Source: Chitinophagaceae bacterium UBA4412 (GTDB lineage: Bacteria > Bacteroidota > Bacteroidia > Chitinophagales > Chitinophagaceae). From it: 7,152 bases of DNA. A program made the translations under genes and the position numbers. Under the pieces are notes generated by a model. It saw only the letters and a program-made list of their open reading frames with translations, had not been told where the DNA came from and did not search any database. Positions within the stretch are counted from its first letter, which is position 1. The number at the start of each line of letters is the position of its first letter. Of the stretch, positions 1 through 6,741 are shown one piece after another. Where the stretch lies: the NCBI GenBank assembly GCA_002400445.1, contig DGQO01000201.1:1-7152 (forward strand), given 5' to 3'.

Positions 1-1
1 G

Positions 2-1204
2 AAAACCAAAGAAACCGCCATCGCTTTTAACCAGGATAGCTTCCTGGTGCAAGTGATTTCCCTGGAGAAAAAAATTGAGACCCTGCACATCACCCGCAGT
101 ATGCAGGACCGGGCAGAAATACTTACAGATGAGGCCACGCAGGTAAATGATCGTCGCAGTAAGATCACTCTTTTAAGTAACCTTGCTTTGAAGTTGTATA
201 GCTGGTACGTACAACATGGCCATGCCCGAGACGAGGCAGATGAGTGCCACATTAAAAAATATTTTTTCGAACACCTGCCGGCAGATGCTCATGAACAAAC
301 AGGGTTTTACAACCGGCTGTATTTTTACCAGAGCTATTGCTGGTATGCCTTTATTCGCCAGGATTTTTTGATGTATTACCGTTATACCCAAAAGTGGGTT
401 GACTTGTTTACACAACAACCACAGATGATTGGCATTGAACCAAGTCATTATATTAAAGGCATGCACAACCTGATGAATGCACATTTCGATTTGCGCAATT
501 ACAAAAAACTTGCGCTCACTTTAAAGTCTTTCGAAAAGTTTGCTGCGTTGGATACTGCCAATTCTAACGACAATAGTCGCATTCAAACATTTGTGTATAA
601 AAACAGCGCAAAGCTTAACCTGCTGATGAGTGTGGGCAATTTTGCCGAAGGCTTACAACTTGTACCGAGTATAGAGGAAAACCTGTCAGAATATAGCCTC
701 TACCTCGATCGGCATCGCATCCTTGTGTTCAATTATAAAATTGCGACGCTGCATTTTGGTGCCGGAAATTTTGAAAAATGCGTAGACTATCTCCGCAAGA
801 TCATCAATGACCATGTGGATTTGCGGAGTGACCTGCAATGTTATGCCAGGGTGCTGCACCTGATGGCGCATTATGAAATGGGGAATGCTGATATTATTGA
901 TCACCTCATTAAATCGGTGTACCGGTTTATGGCCAAGATGAAAAATCTTACGGTAATAGAAGAGGAGATGTTTAAATTTTTACGGAAGTCATTCCATGTG
1001 CCCCGCCAGAGTTTAAAACCTGAGTTGGAAAAATTTCTGCATTCCATTAAGCAGTACGAAAAAAGCCGTTTTGAAACGAGGGCCTTCGCCTATCTCGATC
1101 TCATTTCATGGGTTGAAAGTAAATTGTATGATAAGCCGATGAGCCAGATCATCCGGGAAAAATATTTAGCCAGCAAACGCCAGCTCTCTTACGGTATGTT
1201 ATAA
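2..1204 (+). CDS. Helical-repeat (TPR-like) protein of unknown function, N-terminus outside the window
   Basis: The reading frame is open from base 2 to the TAA at 1202-1204, giving 400 visible residues. The GTG at 47 is not a convincing start, because 15 further in-frame codons without a stop precede it. The protein is therefore cut by the window edge, and from memory of related proteins of about 500 residues I infer roughly 100 residues are missing. There is no signal peptide or membrane segment in view, so it is probably cytoplasmic. The sequence is almost all amphipathic helix with aromatic-rich stretches (YFYQSYCWYAFIRQDFLMYY, HYIKGMHNLMNAHFDL, YLDRHRILVFNYKIATLHF). These resemble a tetratricopeptide-like solenoid, with pairs such as FGAGNFEKCVDYLRKI reading as one repeat unit. 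I recognise the family as a conserved hypothetical of Bacteroidota, but its function is unknown to me. Its last 6 bases overlap the end of the convergent LuxE-like gene, with no terminator between them. Confidence 0.82.
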   Translation, partial: KTKETAIAFNQDSFLVQVISLEKKIETLHITRSMQDRAEILTDEATQVNDRRSKITLLSNLALKLYSWYVQHGHARDEADECHIKKYFFEHLPADAHEQTGFYNRLYFYQSYCWYAFIRQDFLMYYRYTQKWVDLFTQQPQMIGIEPSHYIKGMHNLMNAHFDLRNYKKLALTLKSFEKFAALDTANSNDNSRIQTFVYKNSAKLNLLMSVGNFAEGLQLVPSIEENLSEYSLYLDRHRILVFNYKIATLHFGAGNFEKCVDYLRKIINDHVDLRSDLQCYARVLHLMAHYEMGNADIIDHLIKSVYRFMAKMKNLTVIEEEMFKFLRKSFHVPRQSLKPELEKFLHSIKQYEKSRFETRAFAYLDLISWVESKLYDKPMSQIIREKYLASKRQLSYGML

Positions 1205-2203
1205 ATACATGAGGCTACAGCCCCGCATATCACTATTATCCAGCCTGCCTAAAATTTCAAATTTTCCATCAGTATATAATTTGCCTGCATCATCTGTGGC
1301 TATAAAAGCGCAACTGTAAAGGTTTGCCAGGTCTATTACATTCATGCCGCCATTGTATATGGCTCCATGTAAAGCCGCAGCATGCACTTCCAGCGGATCG
1401 TCTTGTGAACGGATGAGAATTTTCATCCAGGCGGGCGTTTCAAATATTCCCTCACTTTTTGCATAAGCCTGGGAAAGTAATTCGGTCATTCCATATTCTG
1501 CATGAATGGCTGGCAGGCCAGTAGCTGCCTTGAGTAGCCGGTGCACCTCCGGGCGGGTTATTTCTTTTTTTCTTCCTTTCATCCCACCTGTTTCCATTAC
1601 AATCGTGTGCTGTAGCAGCATTGGATATTGCTCAAAAAAATCCAGCAAGGCATACGTTACACCAATGAGCAGGGTCGGGGTACCTTCCTTTTCACTGTGG
1701 TATAAGGTGGCTGCCAGTTCCTGGTGATTGTGCAGAAAAAAACCGCTATTGCTGTGTTTTGAATGTCGAATCAGATCATCTGCCATAAAAACAAGACTGG
1801 AGTTTTCCCGCTCCAGGTAGGAGGGTAGCAAGCCCAGCACGAGATAATCCTGCGGATAAAATTGCCGGAAGCATTTCTGAAAACTGTGCACATATAATGC
1901 TGTGGACTTTATGAGATGCCTGCTTGAAATAGAGCCGGTAGTTCTGCTGCTTTCAAAAACCTGCTGCGGCTGGAAATCTGTTGTTTTTATTTCATGCGTT
2001 TTAAAGAATGAGATGGGTAAAAAAGGAATATGCTCAATGTGATCTACTCCTGCAGGTGTACGGCCGAGTTGCCGGCAAAAGGATTGGTACAACAGATTGT
2101 GGGTAAACTGGAAATAGAAAATGTCCAGGGCAAGACTGTTAAAAGAAGTTGCATTCACTTCAAAAATCTTTTTCTCCAGTTCTTTTGCAGTAATTTCAAT
2201 CAT
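1199..2203 (-). CDS. LuxE/PaaK-like acyl-protein synthetase (adenylate-forming family)
   Basis: This 334-residue protein matches the LuxE-type acyl-protein synthetases, which activate a fatty acid as acyl-adenylate and pass it to a protein or thiol acceptor. Visible landmarks are the nucleotide loop SSRTTGSISSRH (residues 85-96), LLPSYLERENSSLVFM (125-140), METGGMKGRKKE (203-214), the adenylate-binding YGMTELLSQAY (237-247), ATDDAGKL (302-309) and GRLDNSDMRG (319-328). The length is normal for the Bacteroidota branch, which ends soon after the last motif. One position is odd: the family loop normally reads SSGTTG, but here residue 87 is Arg (codon AGA, bases 1943-1945). No luxC or luxD homologue lies nearby, so a bioluminescence-type fatty acid reductase is not supported and the true substrate is unknown. 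The ATG at 2201-2203 begins the conserved N-terminus. It is divergent from the lipoprotein gene across a 94-base spacer. Confidence 0.87.
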   Translation of the reverse strand: MIEITAKELEKKIFEVNATSFNSLALDIFYFQFTHNLLYQSFCRQLGRTPAGVDHIEHIPFLPISFFKTHEIKTTDFQPQQVFESSRTTGSISSRHLIKSTALYVHSFQKCFRQFYPQDYLVLGLLPSYLERENSSLVFMADDLIRHSKHSNSGFFLHNHQELAATLYHSEKEGTPTLLIGVTYALLDFFEQYPMLLQHTIVMETGGMKGRKKEITRPEVHRLLKAATGLPAIHAEYGMTELLSQAYAKSEGIFETPAWMKILIRSQDDPLEVHAAALHGAIYNGGMNVIDLANLYSCAFIATDDAGKLYTDGKFEILGRLDNSDMRGCSLMYL

Positions 2204-2272
2204 GCGGCAAAGTTGAACAAATTACCTCAATATGTCGCAATGGCTGTGGTAGCTTATATGGGCCGGGTTTCT

Positions 2273-2280
2273 TATTTTTG
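2273..2280 (+). promoter_or_regulatory. Candidate Bacteroidota -7 promoter element for the lipoprotein/UbiA-like pair
   Basis: TATTTTTG matches the Bacteroidota consensus TAnnTTTG at every fixed position and ends 17 bases before the ATG at 2298, leaving a short A/T-rich leader without a Shine-Dalgarno sequence. No good TTTG-type -33 element is visible at the expected spacing, so the call rests on the -7 box and its position in the divergent spacer. A match of this length is expected once or twice by chance in 7 kb. Confidence 0.45.
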
Positions 2281-2297
2281 AGTACATTTATTACATT

Positions 2298-2756
2298 ATG
2301 AAAAGCTTCATCATTTTTATTGCCATAGGGTTGTTTTTTGTTTCCTGCAAAAAGGACAATTTTACTACTGCACCGCAGATTACGTTTAAAAATGTGAACC
2401 CCAATGCTACCAGCACGGATATTGGCAGCGTGATTCCGGATATTACTTTTGATATCACCGACAAGGAAGGCGATATCGGTTTTAAACCAGGTTCCGATAC
2501 TGCGTTTGTGTACTTGAAAAATAAACTTACCGGCAAGTCTGATTCTCTTTACTTTCCCGACCTGCAGGCAGCAGGCAAAAGCAACTTTAAAGCAGAAGTA
2601 ACCGTAAATATTGCCACAGTTCTGGAGTGTAAATCTCTTCCGGGTGGTGGGTTGCACACGGATACCCTTTATTTTGATGTGTATGTAAAAGATTTTGCTG
2701 GCAACAAGAGCAACGTTTTCACTACAGGGGATCCCATTTATTTTAACTGCCGCTAA
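2298..2756 (+). CDS. Small lipoprotein of unknown function
   Basis: The 152-residue product starts with a short lipoprotein signal: MKS, a hydrophobic stretch (FIIFIAIGLFF), then the lipobox FVSC with Cys17 as the expected lipidated residue. Lys-Lys-Asp follows the Cys. Charged residues here resemble the export signals that send some Bacteroidota lipoproteins to the cell surface, so outer-membrane location is likely but surface exposure is only an inference. The rest looks like one or two beta-rich modules: an acidic segment DITDKEGDIGFKPGSDTAFVY (roughly 52-72), a DSLYFPDL segment, and a final LYFDVYVKDFAGNKSN strand pair typical of immunoglobulin-like folds. I recognise the pattern as a recurrent Chitinophagaceae lipoprotein but know no function. 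The start is fixed by the signal peptide. The stop overlaps the next start (TAATG, 2754-2758), so translation of the two is probably coupled. Confidence 0.87.
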   Translation: MKSFIIFIAIGLFFVSCKKDNFTTAPQITFKNVNPNATSTDIGSVIPDITFDITDKEGDIGFKPGSDTAFVYLKNKLTGKSDSLYFPDLQAAGKSNFKAEVTVNIATVLECKSLPGGGLHTDTLYFDVYVKDFAGNKSNVFTTGDPIYFNCR

Positions 2757-3589
2757 TGCGCTGGGTCAAATTCATTCTTTCCCATTCTATCTTCATTTCT
2801 TTTTGTGCGGTAGCCATGTGCTATCAAACCTTTGTGCTGCTAAACATAGTGCCAGCCCGGGTTACTTATTTCCTTGTTTTCTTTTCCACCATTTGCAGTT
2901 ACAATTTTTATTGGTTACTCAGTAAATATTCTTTCTCCCGTCCAAAAAATTTAATTGCTTTTTTCCGGAGAAATGTTTCTTATATCGTGCTGGCGCTATT
3001 TTCTTCCCTGGCTACACTTTATTGTATTTACCTGGATCCAAAGTCAACTTATTATGTGGTGCCGGCTGCGGTGCTCACGGTAATGTATTCGCTGCCGTTA
3101 TGGCCTTTTGCCTGGGCCATATCCCTACGCAAAGCAGGGATTTTTAAAACGGCCCTGCTGGCTTTTACCTGGGCTTTTGTTACCGTCTTAATTCCTGCAA
3201 AGGATCTGCCTGCCGCTGGCAACCTGGCTGTAATCGTACTATTTGTAACCCGGTTTTTCTTTGTAGGAATGCTATGCGCCATATTTGACAAGCGGGATGC
3301 GCATATAGACAGGATGCACGGCCTCCATACCCTGGCCACGGATACACCTGCCCGTGCACTCAGCCTCATTATGGTGGCCAGTTTTTTTATTTATATCGCA
3401 TTTGGTCTTTGGTTCCGATCCAGTTTCTCCTACGATGCGCAGTTGATTGCTTTTATCATCACCGGGTTACTTACCGGCTGGGTATTTCTTTTAAGCCAGC
3501 GACCACGGGGATATGTGTTTTACTATTTTGGTGTGGACGGATTAATGCTTTTTTCTGCAAGCGCAAGCTGGGTAGCCAGTTATTTTTGA
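2756..3589 (+). CDS. UbiA-like polytopic membrane protein with a degenerate first active-site motif
   Basis: This 277-residue protein is almost entirely membrane: about nine hydrophobic segments, near residues 4-29, 37-57, 74-93, 101-121, 129-147, 155-177, 203-221, 228-246 and 254-275. Size and topology fit the UbiA prenyltransferase superfamily. In support, YSLPL (111-115), KTALLAFTWAFVTVLIP (131-147) and a DxxDxxxD motif in FDKRDAHID (D178, D181, D185) followed by GLHTLA match the second half of UbiA proteins. The first motif, normally NxxxDxxxD with magnesium-binding Asp, is reduced to Asn50 in SYNFYW with no following Asp, so ordinary prenyl-diphosphate transfer is doubtful. A non-catalytic or altered role is possible. 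The start is the ATG overlapping the lipoprotein stop by one base. The last codons contain another TATTTTTG (3581-3588). Membership in UbiA is my reading of the motifs, not a search result. Confidence 0.72.
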   Translation: MRWVKFILSHSIFISFCAVAMCYQTFVLLNIVPARVTYFLVFFSTICSYNFYWLLSKYSFSRPKNLIAFFRRNVSYIVLALFSSLATLYCIYLDPKSTYYVVPAAVLTVMYSLPLWPFAWAISLRKAGIFKTALLAFTWAFVTVLIPAKDLPAAGNLAVIVLFVTRFFFVGMLCAIFDKRDAHIDRMHGLHTLATDTPARALSLIMVASFFIYIAFGLWFRSSFSYDAQLIAFIITGLLTGWVFLLSQRPRGYVFYYFGVDGLMLFSASASWVASYF

Positions 3590-3614
3590 TTCGGATGCCA
3601 CCACCTTATTTCGG

Positions 3615-3622
3615 TATTTTTG
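3615..3622 (+). promoter_or_regulatory. Candidate Bacteroidota -7 promoter element for the M42 peptidase gene
   Basis: TATTTTTG, a perfect TAnnTTTG match, lies 19 bases before the ATG at 3642 in the 52-base gap after the UbiA-like gene. A weak -33 candidate, TTCG at 3590-3593, sits 21 bases upstream of it. Another TATTTTTG at 3581-3588 overlaps the preceding stop codon. The peptidase and the membrane protein after it may thus be transcribed from their own promoter as well as by read-through. Confidence 0.5.
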
Positions 3623-3641
3623 CAAAAAGAAAATATAACGT

Positions 3642-4751
3642 ATGGCAAAAGCAACATCTAAACAAAACCTACTCACACCGGATTCCTACAAATTTTTAAA
3701 AGAATATGTAAACAATGCTTCGCCCACGGGTTTTGAAAGCAGTGGCCAAAAGTTATGGATGAAATACCTGGAGCCTTATGTAGATGAGTTTTTTACGGAT
3801 CCTTATGGCACAGCCGTGGGTGTAATAAACCCAAAAGCAAGTTTTAAAGTGGTGATAGAAGCACATGCCGATGAGATCAGTTGGTTTGTAAATTATATAA
3901 CCCCTGAAGGATTGCTTTACCTGAAAAGAAATGGTGGAGTAGATCACCAGATTGCGCCAAGTATGCGGGTAAACATTCATGGTAAAAAAGGAATTGTAAA
4001 AGCCGTATTCGGCTGGCCGGCCATTCATACCCGAATTAACAGTGGCGATAGTAAAGAAACGAATCCTAAAGTAGACAACCTGTTTTTAGACTGTGGCGCT
4101 TCTAATAAAAAGCAAGTGGAAGACCTTGGCATACACGTGGGCGCTGTGGCTACTTATGAAGATGGTTTTGAAGAACTGGCAAATGGCTTTATGATTGCCC
4201 GTGCATTTGACAATCGTATCGGCGGTTTTATGATTGCCGAAGTGGCAAGGTTACTAAAGGAAAGAAAACAAAAATTACCTTTTGGTTTATACATTGTAAA
4301 TGCCGTGCAGGAAGAGATAGGACTGAGGGGGGCCGAAATGATTGCCCGGCGTATCAAGCCGGATGTGGCCATCATCACCGATGTAACACATGATAGCTCC
4401 ACACCAATGATTAATAAGATTGTGGAAGGAGATTGCACTTGCGGCAAGGGTCCTTCTTTATGCTATGGCCCGGCTGTTCATAACAAATTGCTCCAACTGG
4501 TTCAGGGTGTAGCCACCAAGTCTAAAATTCCTGTTCAACTGCGCACCGTGAGCCGCAGCACGGGAACTGATACGGAGTCTTTCGCTTATGCCAATGATGG
4601 TTGCCCTTCTGTGCTTATTTCTATTCCGCTGCGTTACATGCACACTACGGTAGAAATGCTGCACAGGGACGATATAGAAAATACAGTAAAACTTATGTAT
4701 GATACGCTATTGCAAATTTCTCCTAAAACAAACCTGAGTTACTTTAGCTGA
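3642..4751 (+). CDS. M42-family metallo-aminopeptidase
   Basis: This 369-residue protein belongs to peptidase family M42 (glutamyl/TET-type aminopeptidases, some of which were once labelled endoglucanase M), cytosolic enzymes with two metal ions that often assemble into tetrahedral dodecamers and trim peptides from the N-terminus. All expected metal and catalytic residues are present in order: His75 and Asp77 in EAHADEI, Asp190 in RAFDNRIGG, the Glu pair 224-225 in AVQEEIGLRG, Asp247 in ITDVTHD, and His334 in RYMHTTVE. Residues of about 85-180 form the inserted dimerisation subdomain seen in the family. Full length is normal and no signal peptide is visible. A Cys cluster, CTCGKGPSLC (265-274), occupies the usual GxGP loop and is a little unusual. 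The start follows a TATTTTTG promoter candidate by 19 bases. Its stop overlaps the next start as TGATG, so the following membrane protein is probably co-translated. Confidence 0.95.
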   Translation: MAKATSKQNLLTPDSYKFLKEYVNNASPTGFESSGQKLWMKYLEPYVDEFFTDPYGTAVGVINPKASFKVVIEAHADEISWFVNYITPEGLLYLKRNGGVDHQIAPSMRVNIHGKKGIVKAVFGWPAIHTRINSGDSKETNPKVDNLFLDCGASNKKQVEDLGIHVGAVATYEDGFEELANGFMIARAFDNRIGGFMIAEVARLLKERKQKLPFGLYIVNAVQEEIGLRGAEMIARRIKPDVAIITDVTHDSSTPMINKIVEGDCTCGKGPSLCYGPAVHNKLLQLVQGVATKSKIPVQLRTVSRSTGTDTESFAYANDGCPSVLISIPLRYMHTTVEMLHRDDIENTVKLMYDTLLQISPKTNLSYFS

Positions 4752-5236
4752 TGCAAAACCGATTTGATAAATATATTCAACTGGGCATAAACCTTTTTCT
4801 TACCCTGCTTGCATTTGTATTCGTACTTATTCTTCTGCTGCTGGGTTTTAAATATTTATTCCAGATTCTAGATGCCATTCCCTGGTTTGTAATGTTGTAT
4901 GTGCTGCTGATTATTTCTGTGCCGGCGCTTCTCTTCTTAACGGTATTTATTATCTTTTTTAAGCGCACGCTTACGCATCCTTCTGCGGCGGCGAGGTATG
5001 TTTCTTATTTTATTTTTAGCGTTGCGCTGCTTTGCTGGGGACTGGCTTACGGATTTGATTTATACACTTTCTTTAAAACCGGATCCAGGAATATCGGGGA
5101 TTATTACAGCTATAATATTTTCCTGCTTGTGGGCAGTGTTGCGCTTATTTTTCTTGTGGGCATATTGCAGGCATTTACTACTGCAAAAGAAATAGACTGG
5201 GTGGAAAAGCGACGGGAAAAATATGATGATATCTAA
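4751..5236 (+). CDS. Small four-helix integral membrane protein of unknown function
   Basis: I do not recognise this 161-residue protein. It has four clear hydrophobic segments, near residues 11-35, 47-70, 84-102 and 120-141. The short basic/charged N-terminus and the strongly charged C-terminal tail (KEIDWVEKRREKYDDI) are both probably cytoplasmic, as expected for an even number of helices. No cofactor, metal or catalytic motif stands out. The ATG shares one base with the stop of the M42 peptidase gene (TGATG), so expression is likely coupled, but that does not show a shared function. The stop codon at 5234-5236 abuts the stem of a strong hairpin terminator. The last four codons plus the stop belong to a 48-base sequence that recurs at 6695-6741, beyond the nuclease gene. 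Confidence 0.8.
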   Translation: MQNRFDKYIQLGINLFLTLLAFVFVLILLLLGFKYLFQILDAIPWFVMLYVLLIISVPALLFLTVFIIFFKRTLTHPSAAARYVSYFIFSVALLCWGLAYGFDLYTFFKTGSRNIGDYYSYNIFLLVGSVALIFLVGILQAFTTAKEIDWVEKRREKYDDI

Positions 5237-5269
5237 AAAAATCCCCCTGAGAAATCGAGGGGGATTTTT
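5222..5269 (+). repeat. Direct repeat, left copy (gene tail plus terminator)
   Basis: Bases 5222-5269 align with 6695-6741 with four substitutions (at 5224, 5231, 5236 and 5252) and one extra base (5257), which is 43 of 48 positions identical by hand. The shared part covers the last four codons and stop of the membrane-protein gene plus the whole terminator hairpin. It is therefore longer than two unrelated terminators would be expected to share. The two copies are in the same orientation and bracket the S1/P1 nuclease gene. Confidence 0.8.
5237..5269. terminator. Bidirectional rho-independent terminator between convergent genes
   Basis: A 12-base-pair stem pairs 5237-5248 (AAAAATCCCCCT) with 5258-5269 (AGGGGGATTTTT) around a 9-base loop. 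A run of T follows on the plus strand and a run of A precedes it, so it can also work on the minus strand. It directly follows the stop of the membrane-protein gene and lies about 100 bases beyond the stop of the convergent nuclease gene, so it probably serves both. Confidence 0.92.
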
Positions 5270-5365
5270 AAATGCCTTTGTCGCTGCTGCATGGCTTACA
5301 GCCAGCTTACATCCCTTGCATTATGATTTAATATTAGGTTGAAATTATTATCAAAGGACCTCAAT

Positions 5366-6466
5366 TTAAAGAATTTTGATGTCGCCCGGATTCTCGACTA
5401 TGATCTGCAATTTCCCTTTGTATTCTTCTATTTTGCCCGTTACGCAAATGTTTTTATTAGCAAACAATTCAGCGGGATTTGATTTAAATTTTGCATAGTT
5501 GCCACCAAATATGATCATAGTGAGCAGGTTGTTAGGGAATTTATCTCCCAGGTTTATTTGAGTTATTTTTTCTGTTGATCTAAGGCTATAGACCTTAGAG
5601 CAAACAGTCACTTCTTTTCCAAGATTGTTTTTAACTTCACTGATGTCAATACCATTTTTGTACTTTTTAGAAGCGGATGTAAAATCTACATCTGCAGTTG
5701 CAGAATAAAACAACTTGTTTAACACAGCAGCTAAGCGCATTCCAGCCAATATAAGTTGCCGTTGTACGATCAACTTACTCTTTTTAAAATAATTGTCATC
5801 TAATATAAAACCTGGGAAATCGTAAACCTGTGGAAGCAGGCTTCTGCTCTCCTGCATCCATTTTAAAAAATCGATAGTGCCTATTGTATCTAGTACTGGC
5901 CAAGAGTTATGGAAGTTCAGAACGTTCTCGTATGTCAGTTCATTAAGCCTGATAATATCTTCGTCCCAAAATCTGTGTAGGTTATGATTTTTCAACGTAT
6001 CATATTGCACCATTACTTTATTTCCCCCCAGGTCATCATCGTAGCCGGTATGTAAGGGCATATGCAGATCTCCTATCAAATGCAAAATAATATACAGATC
6101 AGTCTGAATCTGGGCTTCACAAAGCGTGTTTTTGTGTTTAAGTTCATTGAACGTTAAAGCCAGCCGGTTCACAATATTTTCTTCATTATTTGGGCTGTAG
6201 TTTTTTTCTATAGGGAAATCTATGTAGTGCCAGGTTCTCATAAAATCATAATCAGTATTAGACTTCATGATGTCCATCCAATTTGCGGCAGTGTCGATAG
6301 GCACTTTGCCCAGGATAGCCAGTACGTTTTTCCGTACATCATCTTTGACAAATTGCATAGCTAGTTTCCCTACAATGGCGTGTCCCTCCGGGCCCCAGGC
6401 CTTAGCATTTTGAGCGTTGAAGAAACCTAAAAAGATGACAAGTAATAAACGAAAAAAAACCTTCAT
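5366..6466 (-). CDS. Secreted S1/P1-type zinc nuclease with C-terminal OB-fold-like domain
   Basis: The 366-residue product is an S1/P1 nuclease, a three-zinc enzyme that cleaves single-stranded nucleic acids and removes 3'-phosphates. A signal peptide (residues 1-23, ending AKA) is followed by Trp24, which would become the N-terminal zinc-binding Trp of the mature enzyme. All the family's ligands are visible: Trp24, His29 (WGPEGH), Asp65 (NWMD), His80 (WHYIDF), His129, Asp133 and His139 (HLIGDLHMPLH), His164 and Asp168 (HRFWD). The nuclease domain ends near residue 255. Residues of about 272-366 form an extra domain with EVTVCSKV, LTMIIF and VTGKIEEYKGKLQIIV strands, reading as an OB-fold like those attached to other nucleases. 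The frame stays open upstream to 6550, but the ATG at 6464-6466 is preferred because only it puts the signal peptide at the N-terminus. The gene looks AT-richer than its neighbours. Confidence 0.93.
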   Translation of the reverse strand: MKVFFRLLLVIFLGFFNAQNAKAWGPEGHAIVGKLAMQFVKDDVRKNVLAILGKVPIDTAANWMDIMKSNTDYDFMRTWHYIDFPIEKNYSPNNEENIVNRLALTFNELKHKNTLCEAQIQTDLYIILHLIGDLHMPLHTGYDDDLGGNKVMVQYDTLKNHNLHRFWDEDIIRLNELTYENVLNFHNSWPVLDTIGTIDFLKWMQESRSLLPQVYDFPGFILDDNYFKKSKLIVQRQLILAGMRLAAVLNKLFYSATADVDFTSASKKYKNGIDISEVKNNLGKEVTVCSKVYSLRSTEKITQINLGDKFPNNLLTMIIFGGNYAKFKSNPAELFANKNICVTGKIEEYKGKLQIIVENPGDIKIL

Positions 6467-6488
6467 TAGAGATGATGCTTGAACGATC

Positions 6489-6522
6489 CCAATATACCTA
6501 AACTTTAGATACAAGCGCAATT
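6489..6522 (-). promoter_or_regulatory. Weak candidate promoter for the S1/P1 nuclease
   Basis: On the minus strand, TATATTGG (plus-strand 6489-6496) matches TAnnTTTG with one mismatch, and AATTG (6518-6522) sits 21 bases upstream, which is the usual Bacteroidota -33 to -7 spacing. The -7 box lies 22 bases before the chosen ATG at 6466. This agrees with the shorter start for the nuclease, since the promoter falls inside the longer open frame. Confidence 0.35.
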
Positions 6523-6694
6523 CCAATTTGGTTTGTAGCAAAAGGAACAAATAAATATATTCATTAGTAATTGAGAAAATTTCAGAAATCTCATCATGAA
6601 AGGAATAAATTCTACATGTGAATGAAATCCAGAAAGCCGCAATAGTGTGGATGCACCCGGGGAGGCAGCAACCGTTACCTACATTGCGAAAAAA

Positions 6695-6741
6695 TAGGAT
6701 GATGTCTACAAAAATCCCCCTGAGGAATCAGGGGGATTTTT
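6695..6741 (+). repeat. Direct repeat, right copy (terminator without an attached gene)
   Basis: This is the partner of 5222-5269, in the same orientation and about 1.47 kb away. The portion that encodes the last codons of the membrane protein in the left copy is present here as GATGATGTCTAC but belongs to no recognisable gene. A run of A precedes both copies (5217-5221 and 6689-6694), so the similarity may extend a few bases further left. Confidence 0.8.

Noticed and set aside
1506..1727. Plus-strand open frame inside the LuxE-like gene
   Set aside because: It is antisense to strongly conserved motifs of the acyl-protein synthetase and is a shadow of that gene.
2204..2230. TAATTTG on the minus strand as a promoter box for the LuxE-like gene
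   Set aside because: It has only one base between TA and TTTG and lies too close to the start codon, so it does not fit the TAnnTTTG consensus; the real promoter of this gene remains unlocated.
2196..2657. Minus-strand open frame of 153 codons opposite the lipoprotein gene
   Set aside because: It lies antisense to a lipoprotein gene with a clear signal peptide and lipobox, and its translation has no recognisable domain or composition of a real protein.
3409..3699. Plus-strand open frame of 96 codons spanning the UbiA-like gene end and the M42 gene start
   Set aside because: It is out of frame with both flanking genes, rich in Cys, His and Arg as expected of a shadow frame, and covers the likely promoter.
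5294..5311. Two copies of GCTTACA four bases apart in the gap between the terminator and the nuclease stop
   Set aside because: Seven bases repeated twice is too short to distinguish from chance, and it does not sit at a promoter or hairpin.
6467..6550. A 28-residue N-terminal extension of the S1/P1 nuclease
   Set aside because: It would bury the signal peptide inside the protein and overlap the candidate promoter; the ATG at 6466 puts the signal peptide at the start and the mature Trp right after the cleavage site.
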